DNA of 64,000 bases from Bugulina stolonifera (taxonomy: Eukaryota; Bryozoa; Gymnolaemata; Cheilostomatida; Bugulidae): contig OW285188.1 in NCBI GenBank assembly GCA_935421135.1, positions 2,191,001 to 2,255,000 of the forward strand, written 5' to 3'. Position numbers and translations under genes: made by a program. Of the stretch, positions 47,101 through 58,000 are shown piece by piece. The first letter of the stretch is position 1, and each line of letters opens with the position of its first letter. The notes beneath the pieces were generated by a model. It worked only from the letters and a program-made list of their open reading frames with translations. It made no database searches and had not been told where the DNA came from.

Positions 47101-50100
47101 TAGTGTTTGTATACAGTAGCAGTAAGTATACATGTACCTAGTGTTTGCATACAGTAGCAGTAAGTATACATGTACCTAGTGTTTGTATACAGTAGCAGTA
47201 AGTATACATGTACCTAGTGTTTGCATACAGTAGTAGTAAGTATACATGTACCTAGTGTTTGTATACAAAAGTATATGTAAGTGAGAACTCCGAAGAATTT
47301 CTAGTTTGAAAAGGACAGATAGTGTCAGATGTGGACAGATTATTCTAAGGAACACTGTACTATTATGTTAAATGTACTAATAGTGCTACTTGGCATACGA
47401 ACACTGCACTACCATGATATACAATGTACATGTAGTTCTACCTACTTGGCATAGGAACACTGCACTACTATGTTACATGTAATAGTGCACTGTACTACCA
47501 TGATATAGTTTTACCTACTTGGCATAGGAACACTGTACTACCATGATATAGTTCTACCTACTTAGCATAGGCTTTCTCTATCAAGGCCACCCAAAACTCC
47601 TCTTTAGTATCACAGTGAGCAAAGATGAGCTGTCCATTTCTGGTGGGTAGCCTGTCATCTACATATACATCCACCCACTCACCAAACCTCCAGAAGGCAA
47701 AGTGCAGTACTCCACAGTAGCCTTCACCTATTAGTGGGTAGTCCTTTGGGCAAATCTACAATCAGTTTGAGTAATAAGGATATGAGTAAGCTAACAATGC
47801 TTCTACATGCTGCTGCTGTTGCTGCTACCATACATATAAAGCCCATAGAATGGTTGATAGGTTTACACACTTTATACTAACAATCTAACCAGCTCAGCCC
47901 ATGCATGTCATGGCAGAGTTCTAAAGATGACATCAAATAGTAAGGCGGGGCTATACTCGTACCCGTCTCATAAACCTTTCTTCCCTTGAGACGGCAGCAC
48001 AGGATGACAAGAACCAGCAGTCTCCCAGAATTCCTTGTTTAATGTCGTCTTTACTCATTCCATCTATTAGAAGTCGAGGTTTATCCACGATATCCTATAT
48101 AAACATATACACGACATTACACGACTGAATCAAGCTTGGTTTTCCCAGACAAACTAGACATGATTAGAGTAGAAGTAGTATTGCTACAGCTACAGCCTCT
48201 ATTGTAGCATTCTGGGATAACAAGTTGGTGGAAAGTTTATATAGGGACCTACCCACAAATCTAAATAATATACTCCCCCTCTTTGCCCTTTTGTCAAAAT
48301 CTACACAAGTCATGGCTGTTTGAAATAATATAGCAAGTACAAGTACGAGCAAGTAGCAACTAAGTACAAGTACGAGCAAGTAGCAACTAAGTACAAGTAT
48401 GAGCAAGTAGCAACTAAGTACAAGTGCATTTTTGATAAGTAAAAGTAAAAATAAGTAATAAGTACTCAAAAAGTGTGCTTATAAGTATACTTGAGTACAG
48501 CATGCATGCAATGTTATATAAAATTAGTGTCTACCATCGTCATTACTAGTGTTGGACAGCACTTAGAGATGCACACATGCCGATCAGCCAATAGATTCTA
48601 CTCGGTATTGATTGGGGTGGGGGTTAACCTTTAACTTATAGGAGATGACATTTCAAACAGTGCTATACTGCTAACTATGACAGCTTATTCAGAGAAAATG
48701 TCACATCAATAGATTTGTGCCAGAAAGCACATAAGGTTCCTTGTAACAGAAGCTTTGCATTTACCAACTTTAGCCTCAGGTCTCCAGTGCCCTCTCTATT
48801 AGAAGGACCCAAGCTCAAAAAATTTCTTTACTGCCTTATTACCTTATTTCAGCTACCCAAGGCATCAATTAGTGCTATAATTTTGAATTTTACACAGTGT
48901 GGCTCCAACACACGGCTAGATTGCACCAATTTATCTGAATGGCCTGCGACTAGATTTAAATCTGCCCATTACGTGAGCTGATACAATCAACATGCTAGTA
49001 ATATTATAATAAAAAGAAGAATCAGGTCGAGCGGAAGGACACACAGGCATCCTCTTGTTTTAACAGAAACAACTTGTAGTGCCAAGCTATCAGCTTTTAG
49101 TAATAAATACTACAAAAGTCAGCAATGAATGATGCCACATTATATTATAATACTAACCTTGGGTCTAAGCCATTCTATGCCCTCTGCATAGCCACTGCTC
49201 TCACTGTTGTAGTATATTGCATTATCGTCTGCTTCAAAGTCAGGGTCACAGAATAGTTCTCCGGGCTGCAGGTCTTTTAATAACAACTGTAGCTGTTCAG
49301 TATCCTAGAAAATACAAGTGAGTAGCTGACCAAACGGTGCCAATATAATACCATGAGTAGCCAATGACACATAATATAAGGCTTGATATATGCAAAATAA
49401 TCTGAGAATAGAACTCCGGCATACATATTATAGGACTGTATACAACCTAACAAACTCGGCATTTATACGTTGGGCCTACATGCATACGAAGTCTTGCGGA
49501 AACACAAACTGTTTGACCATTTCGGATTCAAATATTTAATATTTAATATAGCCTCAAAGAATGGAATAGAGCCAAAGTAAGTTCAGCTATTATTAATACA
49601 TAAACATATAGTACTACAAAAATAAGTTGTTAATACTAGTAACTAGCTGCCTGCGAAAATAGTGTAATGCTATAATAATACATTTGTACCTTAAATTCTA
49701 GCAAGGAGTTTATTTACAAGCGCCCAAAGGTTTTATTTCAACCACTGTAACAATAATCTGACTGGGGTTTGAACTTGTCTCTCATTGGAGTTTTACCCTA
49801 TATAGTAAGGTGACTAAAGAGAAATGTCTCAAGTGTATATTTTGGCAACTACTCGTGCTCACAAACAAAACTTCTCTTTCTTAGCAAGCCGAGTCGGTGT
49901 ATGTCTGACCACTGTGCTTAGCAAGAAACATGCTAAGGAACCAATTCACTTCAGGCTCTAATCAAGGATAGGTTATTTTTATTGCGATTAGCAAAAACTA
50001 AAATAATGTCAGGAACTCTGAATTATCTGAGAACATGAACAGGGACAGAACAGAAAAGCCAATATGCCACATTATTATTATTGCATATTATAAATTGTTG

Positions 50101-50476
50101 TATCAAATAATAGTAATAATAATTAGACTAGTCTACTGAAAATGTACCCATATATAGAACAGAGAATAGTATTCAATCACTAACACATAAAAGCTGAACA
50201 TAAGGGTGTCGTACTCACAGTGATCCCTAATCTCAAGTCACCATAATCTGCTTCTGGTAAAGGGTGTGCTGGTTCTTCACCTGTCCGGGCATGCTCCTCT
50301 GATTGATCATTTATAGTAAGTGAGGGCAGTTTTATAAATGGCTTTTTAGAGCCATTATTACAGGGCTCTTTTTCACCAGTCTCTGGGTCAATACAATGCT
50401 TTTCCACCGTTTTAGTCCCATTTGAAGAAGCAACACCTACTGCAATTGTCGCATGGGAGCTAGGAGCACAGCCCAT
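44121..50476 (-). CDS. Calpain-type cysteine protease, acylated N terminus, no EF-hand domain (11 exons, 572 residues)
   Basis: Exons (complement): 50476-50219, 49304-49158, 48094-47963, 47755-47562, 47026-46858, 46215-46046, 45843-45671, 45381-45265, 44975-44839, 44483-44272, 44130-44121. It starts MGCAPSS, a match to the Gly2/Ser6 N-myristoylation pattern with Cys3 for palmitoylation, so membrane attachment is likely. A low-complexity region to about 90 precedes the protease core: Cys 161 in GDCWFLSS, His 318 in GHAY, Asn 342 in RNPWG. The spacings (157 and 24) equal those of classical calpains, so the triad is complete. A C2-like domain follows ([14 protein letters not shown], then [13 protein letters not shown]). 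The protein then stops; no penta-EF-hand domain was found downstream. The last 10-bp exon is the weakest part: without it exon 10 runs straight into a stop one codon after the donor. It is a Ca2+-dependent regulatory protease by family. Confidence 0.9.
44799..44877 (-). repeat. Two-copy 39-41 bp duplication across the calpain exon 9 donor
   Basis: On the coding strand the exon end GGAGTCAAGACATTGCAGAT...TATAAG is followed directly by a diverged copy starting GTGAGTCAAGACATTACAGA. The splice donor GTGAGT therefore sits where the coding copy has GGAGTC. Confidence 0.85.
46440..46700. repeat. Degenerate GATAGTATCGATAGTACT repeat in calpain intron 5
   Basis: Irregular mixture of GATAGTATC, GATAGTACT and GATAGCACT units of 9 bp, with decayed edges. 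Confidence 0.8.
47071..47275. repeat. 38-bp minisatellite in calpain intron 4
   Basis: About five units of GTATACAGTAGCAGTAAGTA plus TACATGTACCTAGTGTTT, starting some 45 bp from exon 5. Confidence 0.9.
47340..47575 (-). repeat. Tandem copies of the calpain exon 4 end and donor
   Basis: The coding-strand junction CCTATGCTAA-GTAGGTAGAAC (junction at 47562/47561) is followed in the intron by CCTATGCCAAGTAGGTA twice and CGTATGCCAAGTAGCA once, with ACTATATCATGGTAGTACAG spacers. These are three decoy donors in the intron. Confidence 0.85.
48335..48430. repeat. 27-bp repeat x3-4 in calpain intron 2
   Basis: Units of AAGTACGAGCAAGTAGCAAC plus TAAGTAC. The rest of this intron (48095-49157) shows nothing else. 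Confidence 0.85.
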
Positions 50477-51401
50477 TTTGCAAACGAAGAATATGATTAC
50501 TTACTCAAAACCTGTAGTAATCATTATAAACATGCAAGTGGTTACTTTATAACTTTAAGTGTCCTCCGATATCATTTTATTAGAACTGGTCATGCTGTCA
50601 CCAATCAATGTCATGCGTTGTTTATCCGTGTTTCTATACACCATGTTTGACCCAATTCTGCCTAAACATCCGGTTAGAATCCAAACGGAAACATAACTTT
50701 AATGCGGGAGTAGACAACTCATGCCAATTTACCCAAAACGTCATCGCAACGGTCCAGAGTAGAAGTGTCTTGGTCCACTTTGGAAGCAAATAACAGGTAA
50801 TGCTTTTCGTTCAGTAAACCAGCAACGAATACTGAAATATCTTCTATAGTTGCCTAAGCTTTACTCTTACCTATGTCTCATTCAGTAAACATGATCAAAT
50901 GCTCATTGGTTGTGTATGTATCTCAATTTCAGACAACATTTCAATCTTTTGTACAGCTTGCAGAAGAGTCATAACAAATATTAGAATATATTTTACTTGT
51001 ATTACTACATTTTCTCAGATTCCACAATGCACATTTTACATTTTTATAAATCTTTAACCTAGTTATGTTTTTATTATAATACAATACCAGATGACTAGAA
51101 AAATACCAAAATGGGAGTTGCATAATAATAATACTAATAGTCAAGGAAAATTGGGCAAAACTAAAACATTCTCATCTAGACTGAATACAAACATCCAACC
51201 TAAACTCAAGTTATAATGCTAAATATATATAAAACTGTGACATCACTAACAAAAAACACTTAAGTGAAAGAGCATGATGTCTCATGCATTGTTTAAAGTA
51301 AATGTGACTAAAATAAAACATACAATGTATATATAAAGTTGAGCCCATAGAAGTATTACACTATGATATTGAGTTGCACTCTAAAACATTCTGTCAGCTT
51401 A

Positions 51402-51407
51402 TTTATT
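51402..51407 (-). terminator. Candidate poly(A) signal of the ClC-7 gene
   Basis: TTTATT on the plus strand is AATAAA on the coding strand, about 610 bp after the stop and just beyond the 21-bp array. Its use would place the array in the mature 3' UTR. Confidence 0.35.
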
Positions 51408-51529
51408 CGTATAAATAATTCTGGTGTAACTGCATTGTAAGTCCATAACAATTTCTGGAATGTCCCTTTAAAAGTAATAAGTTAGAGTTGTTACTGGCCT
51501 ACAGCTTGACTAGACCTCACGTGGTAGTG

Positions 51530-51985
51530 TGTAGACCATACACAGTGCTATGTAGACCATACACAGTGTTATGTAAAGCACAAATAGTGTTATGTATACC
51601 ATACACAGTGCTATGTAGACCACAAATAGTGTTATGTAGATCATACACAGTGTTATGTAGACAATACACAGTGGTATGTAGACAATACACAGTGGTATGT
51701 AGACAATACACAGTGGTATGTAGACAATACACAGTGGTATGTAGACCATACACAGTGCTATGTAGACCATACACAGTGTTATGTAGACCATACACAGTGC
51801 TATGTAGACCATACACAGTGCTATGTAGACCATACACAGTGTTATGTAGACCATACACAGTGTTATGTAGACCATACACAGTGTTATGTAGACCATACAC
51901 AGTGTTATGTAGACCATACACAGTGTTATGTACATGTAGGTCATATACAGTGTTATGTAGACCACATACAGTGTTATGTCGGCAT
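51530..51985. repeat. 21-bp minisatellite in the ClC-7 3' UTR
   Basis: About 21 units of GTAGACCATACACAGTGTTA-type sequence. It begins only about 36 bp after the ClC-7 stop codon at 52021-52023, so it is almost certainly transcribed. Confidence 0.92.
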
Positions 51986-52020
51986 CATAGTATTTCTGTA
52001 GAGCGATTGCTATGCTATGC

Positions 52021-55000
52021 TTACAATGGCTCCACTGGTTTGAATAATTGTAACTCAACTAAGTGTAGTTTTCCTTTACTAAACTCAACTCTGTACCTGG
52101 CTAAATCACTTCTTGTTACCATGCCGACAACCTGTGTAAAGAAATGGTTACATGCAGTATGCATATATGCATATATAGTGTAGAGGAGCAGACACATTAG
52201 ATATAAAATACTACCTCATGAGAGAGTTCAAATAATATACTTGATGTATAGTAGTTACATGTAGATAAAACAACAAGAAATGCATGATAATTGTAGTAAG
52301 TATGATTCTAGCACGCCTATTGTGAGGGATGCCCACCTGATGATCCGCATTAACAACTACGACGTGTCGAAGACCTAAGGCTCGGAATATTCTAAATATT
52401 CTAGGCAGAGAAGCTTTCTACAATCAAATAACAAAATAAAGTAGTAGTATAGTAAGTAGGCAGTTGTGCAGTACAGTCATGATGTAGTATAGTAGCAGAT
52501 TAATAATACAACATCCAAGTGATGAAAACTCCTCTAATACTATCCACTCCAGTGATGTGTCACCAATTTTGGAGTTTTCATTTCCTTCAATGCATGTATC
52601 TATCATTTCAAGAGCAGTTTCAATGAAATAGGCATTCCTTCTTAAGGAGTTGCCCTTCCCTTAAAAAAAAGTTAACGTGCAGGAAACAACTTAGAGCCTG
52701 CATAAATTCCCCAATGATTGGCCAATTTACAGTGGGATGTATATTTATTAGCTAGACGGCTGCAGATAAATGTAAAATGTGTCACCAGCTTGGAGTTATT
52801 TTGCCTTTAACTTGTAACAAACAATTTCCAAGACCAATCAGCAATGGTTGGGTAGCGGAGCAGACATTTATTTATAAATTAGATTATGAAAGACAGTATA
52901 TTCTCTGCTGCCTATCTACATCTTAGTGATACAGTAACAGTTACAGCCACAGATACTTACATCGGACACTGTGTAACTGCCCTCATTCATATATGGTTTT
53001 AAGTCTATAGTTCTCTCCATCTCTTCCTCAGATATATCAATATCCTGTTTGAAAACAATACTAAATATTAGTGGACTAATGACTAGATGACAACAGCATA
53101 CAGCCAGTGGAATATGACATATATACACAGCATACAGCCAGTGGAATATGACATATATACACAGCATACAGCCAGTGGAATATGACATATACACAGCTGA
53201 GGAACGAGGTGTTGGGACACTGGCAGAGGAACTCGGTCAACCTACCTTTATTGGTATGTATCTAGGGTAGTTCTCCCTGAAGCCCTTTAGCGTCAGCACC
53301 ACAGCAGGTTCTCCGTTCTCTGGTTTGAAGGCTTTTGACTTGAGGAGGTAGATGAGCTGGGACCTGAGAATTACACCTCGGAATCTACCGAAGGTGTCCG
53401 TGTCTTCCTGATGTGAAACAAATAGAGCCGGTAGTGAGAGAACTACAGTACCTGATTGGACAGAGAGACGACAGTGAGAGAACTACAGTACCTGATTGGA
53501 TGGAGAGACGACAGTGAGAGAACTACAGTACCTGATTGGACAGAGAGACGACAGTGAGAGAACTACAGTACCTGATTGGACAGAGAGACGACAGTGAGAG
53601 AACTACAGTACCTGATTGGACGGAGAGACGACAGTGAGAGAACTACAGTACCTGATTGGACAGAGAGACGGCAGTGAGAGAACTACAGTACCTGATTGGA
53701 TAGAGAGACGACAGGGAGAGAACTACAGTACCTGATTGGACAGAGAGACGGCAGTGAGAGAACTACAGTACCTGATTGGACAGAGAGACGACAGTGAAAG
53801 AACTACAGTACCTGATTGAATAGAGAGACGACAGTGAGAGAACTACAGTACCTGATTGGACAGAGAGACGGCAGTGAGAGAACTACAGTACCTGATTGGA
53901 CAGAGAGACGGCAGTGAGAGAACTACAGTACCTGATTGGACAGAGAGACGACAGTGAGAGAACTACAGTACCTGATTGGATAGAGAGACGACAGTGAGAG
54001 AACTACAGTACCTGATTGGATAGAGAGACGACAGTGAGAGAACTACAGTACCTGATTGGACAGAACAATAATTGAGAAACATCTGGTTAGATTATTTACT
54101 TCTTGAGGAAGTAGAAGCAGCCAATGTCTGCACTATATACACGTCAAACTACCAACAGATATAATAGATACATGTATATAACCAAGGTATTATCAGCATT
54201 ATGATGGTGATGTATTATATAGTGTAAATAGGTTACCATGTCGGGATCGTAGTTGTCTACGACAGGAAATCCATCGTGTGAGTACTTGGTGAGTATTTGG
54301 TGTATCCTCTCTACTTTCTCTTCAGGCATCAGAGTAACTACAGGATGACTCATAACCCGGCTACAAGTACCCCCCACATGTTATATAGTACATGTACTAC
54401 AAGCACCCCCACATGTTATATAGTACTACAAGCACCCCTTACATGTTATATCATATTACAAGTACCCCCCACATGTTATATAGAACTACAAGCACCCCTT
54501 ACATATTATATCATACTACAAGTACCCCCCACATGTTATAAAGTACTACAAGCACCCCTTACATGTTATATCATACTACAAGCACCCCTTACATGTTATA
54601 TCATACCAAAGTTTATAGAACTAATAAGTTGTTCCACGGCTTTATGCACCAATAGGATCGCACGAAATCTGACCTAACAAGCGGCCTAGTTCAAAGTAGT
54701 TGAGTGGCAACGAAAAATTACCAATGAAACAATGGGGTCTTCTCAAGATTGGTGAAAAAATTGCCCTGAGATTGGCTAAAAGTACCTGTAATGCTAGCCC
54801 ATTATTTTCAGAATACACGATGCTTATACCGACAGCATCAATAGAAGATGCAAGCATTTAGAAGAGCATAAATATAGGAAAAAGGCCCAAAAAGTTCGAG
54901 CCATCCTAATGATCACGTGGTCTGGACTATCTATGTCTCATGTAGACCAAAGATGGTAAAAGTACGCTCTTTGTGCAGACCGTCAACTACTATTGCCGAC

Positions 55001-58000
55001 CTATATTTCTATAGCCTAAGCGTCTGACCACAGGCTGGGCGCTCGTTAAAGAGCAACAGTTTGCCCATTTTGGCGAGAGAACTACGGCAAATGAGTATAC
55101 GCATCGTTTACTGGATAAACTTGGTATATAGAAACTTTGATCATACTACAAGCACCCCCCACATATTATATCATATTACAAGCACCCCCCACATGTTATA
55201 TCATATTACAAGCACCCCCCACATGTTATATTATACTATAATCACACCTTACATGTTATATTATACTACAGGCATATCCCACATGTCAGAATTATTATTC
55301 TACATTTCGCTAGCTAGTTGGTAGTATATTAGGTAGGCAAGTAAAATGTTAATACAATGATACAAATTTTAACAATAATTATAGTACATTTATATAACGA
55401 TACATAAATAATATCAACAGAATACAAATATAGAGTCCAGATAGCCACTCCATGGCACCTCAAATTATATCACATTTGTGATGTCATAAAGTAAATGATG
55501 AGGAAATCATACGATTTGATTTACCTGGCTGGAATTTCATACGTCCTGGCAGGAGCCTCCCAGTTTAGGAATGGAACACCGGCTAACTGCACATGTATAT
55601 CATATATACCCTACAAAAACCACATTTATATCATATAATATACCCTACAAAAACCACATGTATATCATACATGTACATGTATATACCCTATAAATATATA
55701 TCCTATAAAGAAAATGTTTATATCATATACTCTGTACTTATATCATAAACACATACACACAAATGACATACAGTGTATACACTTGTACTTGTAGACCTAG
55801 CAACCTTTTGCAGTCATGGTCTACCCTTTAGTGATGACTCACCAGCTTTAGATCTATCCATCCATATACTAGTAATTAGCCATGCTAGTTTGCCTAATAT
55901 ACTAATACGGCTATTCAGTTACTAAAGGTCAAAATTCCAAGATCACTCACACTTGTCGAATAATAATAGATAATAATGTTCATACTCACGTAAGGGCCAA
56001 TACTTTATACTCAAGAACACATTGGGTCAGTAGAGTCTCATGTTACATCACATATACGTACATGTGTCTTAGGGTATACATATAGGTGTAGTTGTAGTAT
56101 ACAATCAACATGGATACAGTGTATTAGGTAGTTTATTTTCTGGGAAAAGGTGTACCTCATTAAACAGATCTCCAACCCATTTGGAACACATCAGCACCAG
56201 CATTATGGGTAAACCAAAGTTCACATTTCCTGTAGCTTCCATTAGTATCACTGTCAGGCTGATTGTCATTCTAACAACTCCACCTGGTGGACAAAAACAA
56301 ACATAACGATACATCTTAGAACAGAATTCGCATTACGTGTAAATTTGTATGAATCATTGACAGTGCATGCATCATAGAGCACATGCTCTGTAAATCATGC
56401 AAATAAGGTCTCTATCATATAACTAAAGACGAAACGGTCTACGGTTTACGGTCTACGATCTGCCATCCTCCAATCAGACTTGGGGTCGAAAATTGGGACG
56501 ATTTATATACGTTGCAATGCTGCTGGTCAGCATCTCAGCTCTGGGTGGCGCTAGGATCTTAGGACCGGGTCCCCCTGCATCAATGTGGGATGGGTCCCTA
56601 GCCTTAGGCCCTCGGACATGACCTAGGGTGAGGTGGGTGCTCGACCCACCCCACCCGCCGAATAAATGTTGGAACTCGGGCTATGCCGGGAGCGGAGATC
56701 CTCTTGGACACTTGATTTATATATGCTACAATGCTGCCGGTGAGGATCTTGGTTCTGGGTGGTGCTAGGACCTTGGGACCAGGTCCCCAGGCATCGCTAC
56801 CGGGCGGGGCCATAGCCTTAGACCCTCAGCCCTGACCAAGGCTCATTGATGTTGGAACTCGGACTATAGACTCGGAGTTGTCTTCTTAATGCAAGGGAGC
56901 ACAACTCCTTATGGAATCACTGTAACATGCCTGCGCCACCAGAGGTCATGCACATGCATGACCTCAGTACATGAACACAAAACATCATTACACGCAAGCG
57001 AAGCGAGCAACTAATGCAGTGAGACTTGCGTCGCAGACCAAGCACGAAGTGCTTGTTTTAGTATAAAATGGGAGAATCCTTATACAAAGAATCCTAAAGG
57101 TTTTAACGGTGATGTGTATGACTCGGAGGAAGTGACTCACCAAGCATGGCAGCTGCACCAATCAGAGCATACCTCCCTGGGTGTATAGGTAGCCAACTAC
57201 TCTGATCTGCCAGAACATAACCCAGTCCTATACCAACCAGACGTCCCCAGGCAGCACCAGTCAGAAGGAGAGGAATAAACAACCCACTGGGAACCTGTAG
57301 TCCATAGGTCCATGAAGCCAGCAAGAAATACAAGAGTGCAAATATTCCTAATGTGAGGGCGTGGTATGTACCTACAAGTGTAAGTATGTATATGAGTTAC
57401 CAGTATGGATATGAGTATTAGTATGGATATGAGTATTAGTATGAATATGAGTATTAGTATGAATATGAGTATTGGTATGGATATGAGTATTAGTATGGAT
57501 ATGAGTATTAGTATGGATATGAGTATCAGTATGGATATGAGTATGAGCTCTAGCATCATTGCTGATTGAATGACAGATACCTAAAGAAAAAATGGCTTTG
57601 CAACATTAACTAACTAGAGGTTTTTTAGGAACAGCTCTACCTGTCCTGTCATGAAACAAACTTCTGACACTGGCTTCAGGTGTTTGGAAGAAAAGAGAGG
57701 CCATTACATTGTATTCACCATCTCTACAGAACATCTGTAAACAGAAATGTAGTCATATAACTATACAACGTTACCAGTCCTGTACTCATATACATGTAAT
57801 TATACAGTAATACATGTAGTCATATAACTATACAGTAATACATGTAGTCATATAACTATACAGTAATACATGTAGTCATATAACTATACAGTAATACATG
57901 TAGTCATATAACTATACAGTAATACATGTAGTCATATAACTATACAGTAATACATGTAGTCATATAACTATACAGTAATACATGTAGTCATATAACTATA

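Larger units (their letters stand above)
50477..52020. other. Region between the ClC-7 stop codon and the calpain start
   Basis: Both neighbours are on the minus strand. The ClC-7 3' UTR (with the 21-bp array and a possible poly(A) signal) occupies the right part and the calpain promoter the left part. No other gene is visible. Confidence 0.6.

Noticed and set aside
51488..52183. 231-codon plus-strand frame of CRPYTVL repeats
   Set aside because: Translation of the 21-bp array opposite to the ClC-7 terminal exon; no coding evidence.
53436..54065. Regular 40-bp array considered as a CRISPR array
   Set aside because: The units are contiguous without unique spacers, and the region is an intron of a eukaryotic gene.
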